From Trichodelitschia bisporula (Eukaryota; Ascomycota; Dothideomycetes; Phaeotrichales; Phaeotrichaceae): a stretch of DNA of 64,000 nt. The number at the start of each line of letters is the position of its first letter. The stretch's first letter is position 1. This document shows, piece by piece, positions 11,425-24,654 of this stretch. The stretch is taken from positions 369,923 to 433,922 of the forward strand of contig ML996698.1 of NCBI GenBank assembly GCA_010356995.1. The letters are read 5' to 3'. Under the pieces are notes generated by a model. It was not told the origin of the DNA, did no database searches, and saw only the letters and a program-made list of their open reading frames with translations. Position numbers and translations under genes: made by a program.

Positions 11425-12482
11425 ATGGATATCCGGGTGATGAAACCGTCGGACATACCCCACGTCCAGCAAGCCAATATCACCAATTTGCCGGAGAACT
11501 ACTTCTGCAAGTACTATCTTTACCATGCTCTGACCTGGCCTCAGCTTTCCTATGTTGCTGTCGATGTAAGTATTTTCCTCGTCCTGACTTCCATTTTGTC
11601 TGTGTGGCATACGCACTAGTTTTATCACTTTCGGTATGAGGAGCGATTCAGAAATGGCTTCCGGAGGCTCAAATTGTACACATGACGATCAATGAGTGTG
11701 TAACGCAAGTTTGCAAAGCTTCCAAATAGTAGATTGTGAGGAACACTGAAAGCTTCAATTCCAAAGTTCTTGGCTGCAAGCTGCGATCCTTCCACGGGCA
11801 TATCGGAGACGCTCTGATGTGCTGCGGCCAGTAACCTACTAGCGTGTCGAGTTTGATCCGACTTGATGTCCTTAGGGCTAATGGGAGTCAGGTGTCACGG
11901 CCGCCAAAGACCCCTTACGATCCTCCTAAGATTGTGGGCTATGTTCTAGCCAAAATGGAGGAAGAGCCCTCCGACGGAATCCCGCATGGCCATATCACCA
12001 GTCTCAGTGTGATGCGGACGCATCGGCGCCTTGGTTTGGCGGAGAAGTTGATGAGGCAGAGCCGTATGTCCCTTCCATGAATGTTATCATTAGCCGATGT
12101 GCAGTATGCTTAACCAGGCACAGAACGGGCTATGGCGGAAACGTACGGCGCCAAATACGTGTCTCTGCACGTTCGTGTCTCCAACACAGCTGCTCTGCAC
12201 CTGTACCGGGATACTCTCGGTTTCAACATGGACAAGATCGAAGCGAAGTACTACGCTGATGGCGAAGACGCCAACTGCATGCGCATGGAGTTGTCTCACC
12301 TGAGATTCGAAGCTGAGGAGGAGCGCAAGGGAATCAAGGACCAGGATGAAGGCGATGAGGTCGGGAGTGCTGGCAAGAAAGATGACGACAAGAAAGGGAA
12401 GAAGCGGAGAGTCAAGGTCGGTCGGGTTCTCGGTGTGGGAGATCTTGTTGAGCGCAATGAAAGCTCGGCCAAAGCAGGATGA
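11425..12482 (+). CDS. ARD1: N-terminal acetyltransferase A catalytic subunit (Naa10/Ard1)
   Basis: Exons 11425-11565, 11892-12063 and 12124-12482 give 223 aa. The GNAT fold is complete: [11 protein letters not shown], then [11 protein letters not shown] and [11 protein letters not shown] before the first splice. The acetyl-CoA pocket [13 protein letters not shown] follows in exon 2, and [10 protein letters not shown] with [11 protein letters not shown] in exon 3. With Naa15 it acetylates nascent chains at the ribosome. The tail after residue about 165 is rich in Lys, Glu and Asp, as in fungal orthologues. Intron 1 is 326 nt, far longer than any other inferred here. The exon junction [12 protein letters not shown] is continuous with the family, so no missing exon is needed. 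Confidence 0.93.
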
Positions 12483-13059
12483 TATTTCACACTCGGCGAC
12501 ACGAAATTGGGGTTTCAAGCCCCAAGTGCCGACATCATGAGCTCAGGGCATAGGTGCTGCACGGCATCACTCTAGCCATGTAATTAACTATTGAGGCGTT
12601 GATGTGGAAATAACAGTGTTCACTTGCTACCACGTAACGACTGCCTGTCCTCCTTTTCCCAAAGGATATTGTGATGAAGAGATCCGTTCCCATGAGCTCT
12701 TTCAGCTTGACCTTGCAAAGGCTCGTCCTCAGCCTTGTAACTTCCGGCCGAGTCCAGGCATTGGTCTGTGTTACTACAGATTTTAAAGGTTTCGGAAGTT
12801 GCAAAAGCTCAACGCTTAGTATATGATATTCCTACTTAAAGATAAGAGTTCCCTGATGCAGCCCCTAATACCAATCTCCTCCCGGTTGAAGCAGCTATGA
12901 TGTTGGTCTATCACGTGCATCCGAATCGGATGCCAAGACCTCGTGCCATCGCGAACCTGCGGCGAAGGCCAAACAATTCCGGTCAACAGCTTCAACGACC
13001 ACGACCACAGCGCCATCAACAGCACCGCGAGAGAGCCGGTTCCATCGAAATCTCCCACT
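12483..13059. other. Intergenic, NAA10 to SWC4
   Basis: Only short frames without domains are present. This is probably the NAA10 3' region and the SWC4 promoter. Confidence 0.5.
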
Positions 13060-14908
13060 ATGGCATCGAGGAAAGATGTCCAAGACATCATGGGCCTGCC
13101 CGCCGGCGACAACGCGGTGAAAAGCGCTGCGCTCCGCCGGCCGAAGGCCCTCCCCGCGCAAAAGCGCGTGAGTGCGTTACCCCATGTTCTCGGTGTATTG
13201 CTTGTATCCTGACTGTTGCAGCTGGCATTAATCGTGAAATCCTCGCCCTCCACGGAGATCGCGCTCCTCCCATTTCCATCGTAGACTCGAAGAAGACATA
13301 TCGGGGAAAGCTGCACCGCGACTATCGCCCGTCCAAATGGTAAAACCATAGAGAAATTGCCGGAGGAGTTATGCTGATGGATCTAGGGAGAGGCGAGCGT
13401 TCATCAACCCTGCGCGGACGGACGGGTTGGTGTTACGACACTGGCAACAACGGAAGGCGCCCAAGCCCACGAACGATGCCATGGATGTTGACGGCCAGAC
13501 GGTGGAAGGTCAAGATCCCGATCAGCCCGAAGAGTCAAAGTTTGCGAAATACAATGTTGAGGTCACAGTTCCGACATACGATGACGCAACATACGATCAA
13601 TACTTGCAGAGCGAGGACTGGTCGAAGGAGGAAACGGACTATATGCTGAATCTAGTCCAGGAGTACAACCAACGATGGCCAGTCATCATAGACCGCTACG
13701 ATTTTCCGAAAAGCAACTCATCACCAAAGAGATCTCGGAACAGTGACGCGCTTGCCAGACCACAAGACAGGGACATGGACGACGCAGAAGAGTCGGGAGG
13801 TCGAACGTTAGAGGACATTAAGGCCCGCTACTACGATATCTACGCCAAAACCATGTCCATCAGCACTGGTGGCCCATTCAACATGAACGAAGCCGAGTTC
13901 CAGCTGCACGAGATGCTCATGAAATACGACCCAGAGACCGAGCGCACGCGCAAGAACCTCGCCTGGATGCTCTGCAAGCGCCCCGCCGAAGAAGTCCGCG
14001 AAGAAGAATACCTCCTCTCTGAGCTCCAGCGCATCATGATGACAGCCCAACGCTTCGAAGCCGAGCGCGCCGAAGTCCGCCAGCGCCTCGAGCCCGTCAA
14101 CGCCCTCGGCTCCGCAGCCGGCACCACCGCCGCCGCAACCGCCTCCTCCTACACCGCCCTCAACCAGCTGTACACGCAACTCGCGACCCAGGACCGCAAC
14201 CGCAAGGCCCGCCACCGCCTCTCCCTCGCCTCGACGGACTTGGCTAATTCCCCCGCCATGCCGAGCGCTGGGCTCGCAACGCCCACAACGGCAACCGGAC
14301 ACCGCGACTCTATCGGTGGGAGCGGCACGAAGAAAGGCGCTGCGCCACCGCCGCAACCTGTGCGCCAGCTGTCCCCGCGGGACGAGGCGCGCTTTGGCGT
14401 CACGACTCATGAGCGTCTGCAGTCTGGTGTGTCGTTCCGCACGGATAAGGTAGTCAAGCTGCGGCAGGCGAAGAGTCAGATCCAGACGCAGAAGATCGGC
14501 GCTGCGTTGACGGAGCTCGGCGTGCCGGAACTCATTTCTCTCCCGACTGCGCGCGTGGTCGAGGCGTTTGAGGGCCTGGTGCAGCGCGTTATCAAGCTGA
14601 TTGAGAGCCGTAAGGTGGTGGAGAAGGAGGAAAATGAGGTGCGGGTTCAGGCGGCGCTGCATAAAGAGTTAGTTCCTGGGGATAAGGAGGGAACGGAGGC
14701 GCCGGAGGGCGAGGCGACGGGTGAAAAGGAGAAGGAAAAAGAGAATGGGAATAAGACTGAGGCGGAGGGTGGAATGGAGGCGCCGCCTGCGGTAGGCGGA
14801 GGGGAAGAGATTCGGCCACCGTCTTCGAAGGGGAATGCGCATAAGAGGAGTGCTAGTGTGTTGAGCGCGGCCAGTGCAGCGAGCAGCAAGCGGAGCCGGA
14901 AGAGGTAG
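13060..14908 (+). CDS. SWC4: SWR1/NuA4 subunit Swc4 (DMAP1 homologue)
   Basis: Exons 13060-13171, 13222-13339 and 13387-14908 give 583 aa. Swc4/Eaf2 is shared by the SWR1 H2A.Z-exchange complex and the NuA4 acetyltransferase. The N-terminal block GINREILALHGD..PPISIV leads into WERRAFINPARTDGLVLRHW. The SANT-like DMAP1 domain is around residues 130-180 (YLQSEDWSKEETDYML, then RWPVIIDRYDF), and DIKARYYDIYAK follows. Intron 1 must use the GTGCGT donor at 13172 rather than the overlapping GTGAGT four bases upstream, because only that choice keeps frame. The C-terminal 100 residues are Glu/Lys-rich with a terminal basic patch. It is convergent with gdhA. Confidence 0.92.
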
Positions 14909-15383
14909 ATTCTGTTTATGGGCATAGCGACGGCGTTCGGTGTTCAACAGTAGTGGGCATAGGAAGCCCCATGGAAGGGCTGGAGACTTTGACAGCCTGT
15001 GCAGCAAGATTAACAAGTGCCGCCTTTGGTGGTTAACGTCTGCTATCGCAATGAGCGCCCTGTCTGAGACGGTGATGTTCCTGTCCATGCTCTAAAGGTG
15101 CAATCACAAATACTCAAGGGGTACAACCAAGCATACTCTGCCGGTGCAACCACGAAGCTAAGTAAGGCGGTGATATCCCTATCGATTTTTAGAGGTGCAA
15201 TCACAAGCTAATGTTCAACACAGCTTTCATCGACACCCACTGCTATTGAAGTTTCATGAAGGCAGTTCATAACTCATTAATCTATGTGCTCCGTCCACCC
15301 AAGCTCCTTCGCATACCCAAAGATAGTGTACAGCCTACATAACCCATGCCCGACAAACAGAATCCCATCATCCCATCAACTGC
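14909..15383. other. Convergent intergenic spacer between SWC4 and gdhA
   Basis: No gene is seen. It is likely occupied by two 3' untranslated regions. The phrase GGTGCAATCACAA recurs twice (about 15098 and 15195), a short imperfect repeat of unknown meaning. Confidence 0.45.
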
Positions 15384-17045
<1,662 letters not shown>

Positions 17046-17161
17046 TATTGTGACTTGGTGGGGATGGACTAAGTGCGATGTCGGTGTTGTGTAGATGTTG
17101 GGAGTTGAGAGGAGGGATGGTGGATGATGGAGAGATTCGGGTCGAGGCAAGCGTCTGGTTT

Positions 17162-17167
17162 TTATCT
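17162..17167 (-). promoter_or_regulatory. Candidate GATA (AreA-type) site upstream of gdhA
   Basis: AGATAA on the minus strand, about 120 bp before the gdhA ATG. A second HGATAR match, CGATAA, lies at 17445-17450 on the plus strand. Nitrogen-regulatory GATA factors bind HGATAR in fungi. The motif is short, so occupancy is inference. Confidence 0.3.
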
Positions 17168-20100
17168 CCAAGAGGACCCTCAAGGGACCACAAGGCGGAA
17201 AGGCAAGCTTCCTAGATGGCGCAAAAGAAAGTATCCGGCACGAACTGAATTCGGATGAGGTTTGTCTTCCTTCCGTAGCTGCCGCCTCGTCAGAGGCGCA
17301 CCATTCGTCGACGTCGATCTGAGTCTAGGTAAAGCGAAGGGGGGGAGGAAGAAACAGTGCTAGGCCGGGTGGTGAGAGTTACCACGGCGCTGGATTGGAA
17401 TGGGGTGGTGGCGGACAGACGGACAGGGAGACTGAGATGGTTTGCGATAAGGAATCAACCACATGTTGTAATTGGAGGGAAGGTAGAGCAAGTGCATTGC
17501 CACTGGTCGGCTTGCCACGGCGCCATTTTGGGGCCCTTTAGCAGCTGAAATGACTGATTGCATGTGGGTCTGCGGGCAGATGGTGGAGGGATGGAGGGGT
17601 TTGGAGGGGGTTCAAAGGACGAAAGAGGGGTAGCGGGATGAGGTGGGGGGAAAGGATGGAGTGAAGCAGTGCAATCAGAACACCGAAGGCAAATGGACAA
17701 GGCTGGAAAATCTTCACCACCATTACCGTACTACTCCTGCAAGGCTGATGATCATGACAGCTTATGCTGATTCGCATAGGCCCGTCGGCCGTGGGACGTG
17801 GGGACGTGGGTAAAAGAGAGCAAAGGGTCACGCTTTGTTCTGACATCCTCTGACCTTTGCTTGACGTGTCGATCCCATGGAGCCCAGACCTCACAACACA
17901 ACCTACGCATCACGGCTTGTCAATTGAATACTTTGAAATGAGTGCAATATGGGTAGGGCTGTAGGGGTTGTACTACGTACTGACCCCACCGTCGCGTGCG
18001 AGTTACCCCTCCAACTACCTACGTACTATACCCTTCCATCCCGTATCTTGCGTGTTTACCGCAGTAGGTAGTCTACCGTGGTTCGTACCATAGTAGACAC
18101 CAATGCAAGCCCATCACGATCAGCAAGAAGCAACAGATCAGAACGTCGCCTTTTATTCCCTACTGCATCTGCACTTCTGCATCATCTTTGCATCAACGAG
18201 CAGCATGCTCCAGGCTGGTGGGTTGATCCTCAGTCGTTTGTTTCCCTCCCACTCTGTGACCCCCATGACACCATCATCAATTAATCGCGGACATATGCGC
18301 GCAGAAAACCTTTTCTCGTCGTGCGATTGGTCCATCCGTCCAAGGCTGGAAGAACTCCTGCACGACAGCCACTCTCATGCATCAGAAAAAATATTCTCAT
18401 GCTTCCAGCCTCATGCAACCCCCATCTGCCTCTATCCTCCATGCTCAATGCCTCGCGCGGACCCGAGCGCGGAGTCGGGAGAAAAAGGAGCGGGAGTGGG
18501 GTCCACGAATCGATTTGTCCCTAGAGCGGGTCGCATGAGCGGAGAATGTGTGCTGAAAATGCCTCTCTCACTACGCCTGGACTCCAACGGGACGAGACTC
18601 TGATGGTTGCCGGTGACAACACTTTTTGTTCGCCTGTTACACTAGCTCCCCATCTTCGACATTCTGCGAGCATGTTTAGTTGCATGTTTTTTGGGGGACG
18701 GCCATGCCCGCACCCCACGTTGGAGCAGAGGCCTGGGATTCCATGCATACCACAAGTACGATGGGCCCCGTTGCTGCCTGTGGGTTTGGCCTGCACGCTA
18801 CGCGTTAATAGTTCCGATTGCGCAGGGCATATCCGCGGCGGGGTCGGCCCACCTCACGAAACGCGCCGTCTCTCCGTCACCCGTAGTCGGTTTGCAAGCG
18901 AAATTGCTTGTTGCCGCTTATCGCCTGCATGTGGTGAGAGCAGTTCTACCAGGGGCTGCATCCGCTTCGGAACGACACTGGGGTGCTTTGAGAGGACAGG
19001 AAATGCGGAGCGATCTCGGTGTTCGGGCCCTTGTTCCCCATGGACAGACGGGGAGCAAGAAGGTCGGACGTCACTAGCCGCAACCTTACAAAGCTTTTTC
19101 ATTTTAGACCTTAGGCAATCTGGTCGCCCGATTGCAACCGACGCCGTTTGACGTACCGCCTGGCAGTACTGTACCGTACTGGCTGGCTGCACAGTCAGAT
19201 GCTTTGGGGGGCTAATGCTGCTCTAGCAGCAAACGAGCGACATCGGAGGTGGCGACCGGAGTTGACGCTACACACTGTGTCAGGAGCCGAGTTCGGGCCT
19301 GACCGTTTCTTTGCCGGGTGTTTCTCTCGGGATCTGACCGGAGCAGCGGCGGGGCATTGACAGAACAAAAAGCCCCGAAGCGGGGTTAGTCGGGAACTCT
19401 CGGCGCCCAGCCTCTCGGCCCAGACTTTGCCGCTAGTTATCGATAGCTAATTGCGGGGTGCAATCCCATCAAGGGACGTAGCCCATCGCAGCTCGTTTCA
19501 ATCCAATTCCAAGCACTACTACGTACCGTGGTCAACGTGCCTTAGGGCGAAGCTTTCTGTTTTGGTGCTAGTAATCGGCCGGCGCCTTTAAATGTGCGGA
19601 AGTGGCGTAGATAAGGAAAAGAGGTGAGAGATGCGGTTGAGCAATCCTTTGCGCATTCCATGAGGTCATGAGTGACAAATAGAATCCCCCACGGCATGAG
19701 GATGGTCGAGAATCGAAATGGTCCATGAATCTCGACCCTCAAGTAAGGAGGATGAATACGAGTAATGGAGTTCGTTACAGCACCTCTTTAGAAACAAAAC
19801 TCGAGGCGAGTTCGCCATCCTAGGACATATACCAGACAGGACTCGGGATCGGCATCCAAGCCGGTCGTCAAGACGAGTGATCGAGGATGTCGCTTAGATA
19901 CGCTCGTCGGATCGAAGTCGACTGCGTGCCCCACCGAATGAGGCGGGCAGCCAATCACGTCTCCTCTTGCACAACCACCAAACGTCGCTGTTTTCGTCCC
20001 CACCTCCAGCCTCGTGTTGTTGATCCACGGAGTATCTGCATTGCTCGTCAGCAGTATCAGCATTGCGCTTGCTCGGTACAACCTGCGGGTTTTCATAGAG

Positions 20101-20734
20101 GCTTGACCTAGACGCAAAACTCAGTGGCAGGTAGAAAAAAGCCAAGATGACTGCGCGCTGATGCTGTGGCCTGCACAATATACACTTCCGAACGGCATGC
20201 CGGTCGGATCTCAAAATAGCCGACTGATAGAATCACGAGGATGTACAGTCGATGCATCGGGCGCGAGCGCAGATGGAGATGTGCTGAAAGCGGGAGACCG
20301 GTGACTGTTCGCCACGAGCAGTTTGACATCATTCCAGCTTCCATCCTGGAAACCGGATCATTGCTTTTCAGCCAAAAATCATCGATCGATGATCATCCAA
20401 TCAGAGTTGGATACCGACTTTGTGCGGGTCTGAACAGTGAGGCAAATCACGGCGGTTTGCAGCTTCACTCTCGCGGAGTGGTTCTGACGAAGTCTATATA
20501 CATATGATCGCCGCATTCCCGAGTACCAGGTGCCCCAAACGGCTCAATGAAATACAGAGGCAGACCGATGTTGTGCAAGCATGTGCGGATCCTGGCCGAT
20601 CTTGGAAGTGTCGGCTTGTCAAGCAAGCCTGCATGAATGGGTGGCATTTCCAAGTCACCGTTCCGTGTGCAGCTGGGGCACATCGTTGGGAAGTGGAGGT
20701 ACAGGATCTGTCCAGTCCGTCGGGGATAATCCCC

Positions 20735-20782
20735 CAGGCGCCCACCGCGCATGCCAAAAAGGAAGTGGCACACATGAAGCGC
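20735..20782 (-). repeat. Inverted repeat, left arm
   Basis: Read on the minus strand this 48-bp segment matches the plus-strand segment 20965-21011 at roughly 42 of 49 aligned positions. The substitutions are transitions, apart from single-base indels. The arms are about 180 bp apart. Confidence 0.65.
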
Positions 20783-20964
20783 TTCAAACATTGCAGAAAC
20801 TCAGCACAAGGGGATACCGAAAATTCGACCGGCTAGATCAATCCAGAGTCGGACGGATTTCTCCTCAGACTTGAATCCGAGCATTTATTGATCGCTTGTT
20901 GTGAAGCTATCAAAAAGTGCAGCATCGAAGGAATCGTCGGCTTAGTCAAGGAATGTCTTGGCAA

Positions 20965-21011
20965 GCACTTCGTGTGTGCTACTTCTTTTTGGCACGCGCG
21001 TGTGGCGCCTG
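20965..21011 (+). repeat. Inverted repeat, right arm
   Basis: Partner of 20735-20782. Shared blocks include TGTGTGC, TTTTTGGCA and GGCGCCTG. Similarity fades on both sides. Confidence 0.65.
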
Positions 21012-22861
21012 CAGCTGGCCGACCTGCCACGTCCAACCGTCTCTCTCAGACGCAACCTCCCGCCGTCCGCGCGTCTGCGGACGTCAGGCGCCATGCGCGA
21101 GGAGCGGCCTCCCAAAAAGACGCCTTTGCCATATCTCAGCCACCAGGGGTGAGACCTGTGCGATGTTCTCGATCGGTCCGCTCGTCGCCGGGGTAGGTGT
21201 ATGAGGCGCATCGCCGTACGCCATGGAAGAGAAGATGGTCATTCGGTGTTGAGTCGGTGATGTTCAGGCGAAAATACGCCAATTGAGGTAGTCGGGATTC
21301 CGTCCACTGGCTGCAAGATCGTATCGCACCTGCTGAACTATTATACAGATCTCTTGCTTCTTTCTGATAGCGGGACGCGGGGTGTGGGCGTTTTTGTTGG
21401 CTTGAGGTGAAGAAGCCGATATGTTGATGCGCCTTGGCAGCAATAAATTCCGGGATTGGCTGGTGAGCCGTAAAGCCAAATCCCACGGCGGTCGACGAAC
21501 CACTGCTTGTGATCCGAGGTGCCTCGCTCTCTTGCGCTTTCGGAAGATGAATGGACCTTCGCGGTGTACCTCCGTAGGGAACATCAAGAACCTTTCACGA
21601 CCGCAACGTGTCGGGCGAGATAGTATGTTAGAATCATAGGGCGAGCTCCACCGGTGGCCGGTACAGGGAGGCTTGAGAATTGGGTACGTGCAACTTGGTA
21701 TGGGGATATCACCCCGCCATGCTCTTGGAGAAGGGAGGAGCAACCTCCGGAACTCGGCCTGACGGCGTCGCGGTGATGGCTTGACGCTCAGACCCCCCGC
21801 TGTGGCCGTGCTTCCCGTCGTTAGCCTGGGCCTTCAACCCTGTACGTACGGTAGTATGGTTAGGGATCGACATGACGTCCACTGTAGATATGCCTGTAAA
21901 CGAATCGATACACACCGTGGCATATGGAACACAACCTGGGGGAATTGCGAGTGCCATGCGCGAACATCGCACGACGAGGTCATCCTGACGGTCACGATGT
22001 CTGCAGATATCAAACGGAGATGGCATTCTACATTCACCTATCACTTGGAATACGACCCTGATCAACTGCTGCCGCGTCACCACGATAATGTCTAGACCTA
22101 ATGGAAAAGGGCCGACGTTCGCTCTCAGCTCCGACGAACAAACGAAGCAGGTGGCGAAGGGTGAAGAATAGGGCGATGAAGGCCTCGACGATCCCCCTCA
22201 AGTGTGCATATCTCTGCTGACGCCGTTCAACACCCTATGGCACCAGCGCGCGAGATGGTGAGGGAAGGTATTGAGGCTTAAGTGAAAGGTGATTTGGGGC
22301 TGAGGCGGTGCACTTGCGCCACAATAAACGCTGACAAAAAGCGGGCTTCGGAAGGGCCGAAAGCCACAGGCCTCGACGGTGATAGGGAGGAGACGGGGCG
22401 GGAAGAGAGTGAGCTCCCAGCATTACACTTGCACGACAGGGGCCTGTGAGATCGAGCGGGGCTGGAGCAGCAAAAAGAAGGCAAAAAGCAATGATAACGA
22501 CTCGACGTTTTGGGATGGAAGAATCCGGGGTAGCAGTAGTTGAAGTGTGGATGTGGATGGGAATACTGAAGGAGTGGACCCGGCTTATTCCATTCTGCAG
22601 CATGCTGTCTGGCTTGTGTATCCATGTTCACAAATCAAAATATGGACAATTGGACTTTTCCACTGTGACTGCGCCACAAGTCACGCAAACGCCGGGTCAT
22701 GAACTGTGAACATTGATCTCAGGAACATTGGCAGACGATGCTGCGATGAGACTGGTCAACCTGCGGCCAATGGCTGCTTGAAATCTACCACAATCTTGAA
22801 GTTTATCTAGTCGTGCTAACCACTTGCGCTCTAGTTCTAGGAGGAAGACAGATTGGATGGG

Positions 22862-22871
22862 ACACTGGTAT
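22862..22871. repeat. Left target-site duplication of the MITE-like element
   Basis: ACACTGGTAT, repeated exactly at 23209-23218. Because AG follows both copies, the true duplication could be 8-12 bp. Confidence 0.75.
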
Positions 22872-23208
22872 AGGCCTGGGTTTTTTACGTCCTTTATCTT
22901 TTATGGCTCCCTTACCAAAAAATCGAAGGGAGAACCGTCAGTCATTCGTTTTATATGGAGTCTTAATGTTAAGTAACAAAACTGTAACAAACGCCACAAA
23001 TTGCCTGATTAGCACTAGCTTCATGCCAAGCACAAATCATCTCTTTGTTATATATATACTATACAGACGGTGTGCCACAATTGCGCCACAAATCAATAAC
23101 GATCAATCAACTACATCACTTATCGTAGTTGATGACTGCGTTATGACCCGCCAAGAGCATGTCAAGCTTAGCGCCAAGAATCAATCACGATCAATTATAG
23201 CCAGGCCT
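22872..23208. mobile_element. Short AT-rich inverted-repeat element (MITE-like), 337 bp
   Basis: The element starts AGGCCTGG and ends CCAGGCCT, so it has 8-bp terminal inverted repeats. It is flanked by a direct 10-bp duplication (ACACTGGTAT). It is visibly AT-rich compared with the flanking DNA and encodes no protein. Inside the right end are two direct subterminal repeats of 25 bp (23083-23107 and 23171-23195, 22 of 25 identical) and a 9-bp hairpin stem (23106-23114 with 23125-23133). Short terminal repeats, subterminal repeats and an 8-10 bp duplication suggest a non-autonomous hAT- or Mutator-like element. The superfamily is undetermined. Confidence 0.72.
23083..23195. repeat. Subterminal direct repeats in the MITE-like element
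   Basis: Two copies of a 25-bp unit beginning GCGCCA and ending ACGATCAAT, at 23083-23107 and 23171-23195. They could be transposase-binding sites. Confidence 0.7.
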
Positions 23209-23218
23209 ACACTGGTAT
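23209..23218. repeat. Right target-site duplication of the MITE-like element
   Basis: ACACTGGTAT, identical to 22862-22871. A 17-bp palindrome (TACGGAG-TTA-CTCCGTA, 23238-23254) lies 20 bp further right. Confidence 0.75.
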
Positions 23219-23254
23219 AGCGCAAAGCCCATCAAAGTACGGAGTTACTCCGTA

Positions 23255-24654
23255 TGAAGTCCCATGTCTTACAACACCAGGATCTGGCCGAATTTGGGGG
23301 CTTTATTTTGAGTGTTGAGCCGGTAACCTTACCTTCATTATTCCTCCCAAGATCGCGGGTTCTATGTTTGGCGAAGGTGCGATCGCGCTGCCTCTGAAGG
23401 AACTGGACGGCAATTGCTGCACATCACTCGTCAATGGATGTCGTATCGCCTTGACCACAGTTGATAAACAGATCCTAGCAAAGACGCACATCCTAATCCC
23501 CATTCCTACCCTCCCCCTCCTCTCCCCCACCGCCACCTACACCCGTTTTGCACCCTCCCTCCCCGCCTCCTCCGAATCCCCGCATGCTGGAACCCGGGGC
23601 CGGTGGACGATGAAGATGCTCCATGCCTTTCCGCTTCTCGTATCCTGTCCCATGAGCCAAGGATGAGGCGCGCGAGGCGCGCGAGGCCCGAGTTCCTGGA
23701 TTGAAGACCTTGTACCTCCTGCGGCCCTGGGGCGTGTTGCTGCTGCGCCTGCATGGATGGCGCGCAGGTGCGCAGCCCCGCCTTCTTCCTTTCCTTTCTT
23801 TTTCCTTTCTTTTGGTCTCCGATATCTCCTCTTCTCGCATCGCTTTGGCCAGAGACTTTCAGGAAAAGGCGAGGGAAGAGGCAGTGAGTGGTAGAAGGAG
23901 CTGACTCTCTACTCGCTTACGAGAATACTCGTCATCAGTCTCCTGAAGATCCTCTTGCCTCGCATACGGCATGCAGTAGGCTGGAAAAATAATCACCCTC
24001 AATGGCAAAACATCAACGGCTCCCCCAGCGAGATGTTGACTTCGGTCTGCTGTCGTCCCTCACTAGCCACTACCGTACCCATGCATTTCGTAATCACTAG
24101 ACCATCCGCTGAAGCACACTATCCTCCCCCTACTGCCCACTATCGCCCACTTGGCTCTATGTTCCTGACGGTGGGGGATCCGCAGTCGCTTGCCTCGTCC
24201 CCCCCGTGCGGAGCCTCAGATCCTGATATATAGGATAGCCGCGAAGAGTTGTGATGATGATATCGTCGACCTCCCCAACCCGGTTTCCCTTTCCCTTCAT
24301 CTGACCAGTAAACCAACCGTCCTGGCCTTTCTACTCATCTCCCTTCCTTCCTTCCACCACCCTAGCTTGCACTTCCGCGGAGCATCATCCTTCCCTCGTC
24401 ATCCCCCAGCGCTCAGGTGCGCTTAACTCGACGCCAGCCTTGCTAAATCCCACGCGCCTATTCGCCCAAGCCAGCTCTTGCCGTCGCAGATCGCTCCTCT
24501 TGCAGGAAACAAGCACCCCAGGCACCCCACCGTCCACCTTCTGGCCAACGACGTCCATAAACGCCAGCTGAAAAGACGGACACAGACGAAAAAAGTATTC
24601 AAATAACCGAAAAAGGAAACGCAGGCGTGCATCCCTCATTGCTCATACTCGAAA
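23255..24654. other. Long gene-poor region, part 2, and 5' leader of the next gene
   Basis: No gene is supported. From about 24270 to 24420 the plus strand is strongly C/T-rich, typical of a fungal promoter and transcription start region for the gene at 24655. Confidence 0.5.

Larger units (their letters stand above)
17168..22861. other. Long gene-poor region, part 1
   Basis: About 5.7 kb without any frame showing a domain, splice pattern or codon bias like the flanking genes. The gdhA promoter occupies the left end. The inverted-repeat pair near 20.7-21.0 kb is listed separately. Frames such as minus 21743-21264 and plus 18546-19151 exceed 150 codons but have no recognisable content. Decayed transposon DNA or unannotated non-coding transcripts are possible. 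Confidence 0.5.

Noticed and set aside
11566-11891. C/D-box snoRNA in the long NAA10 intron
   Set aside because: No convincing RTGATGA and CTGA pair with terminal stem could be found by eye.
13808-14662. 284-codon antisense frame within SWC4
   Set aside because: Shadow of a biased coding region on the opposite strand; the sense frame carries clear Swc4 motifs.
18546-19151. 201-codon frame on the plus strand in the gene-poor region
   Set aside because: No domain, mixed composition, no codon bias like neighbouring genes and no splice context.
21264-21743. 159-codon frame on the minus strand
   Set aside because: Arg/Pro-rich without recognisable content; an overlapping frame of similar length is equally open, as expected for non-coding GC-balanced DNA.
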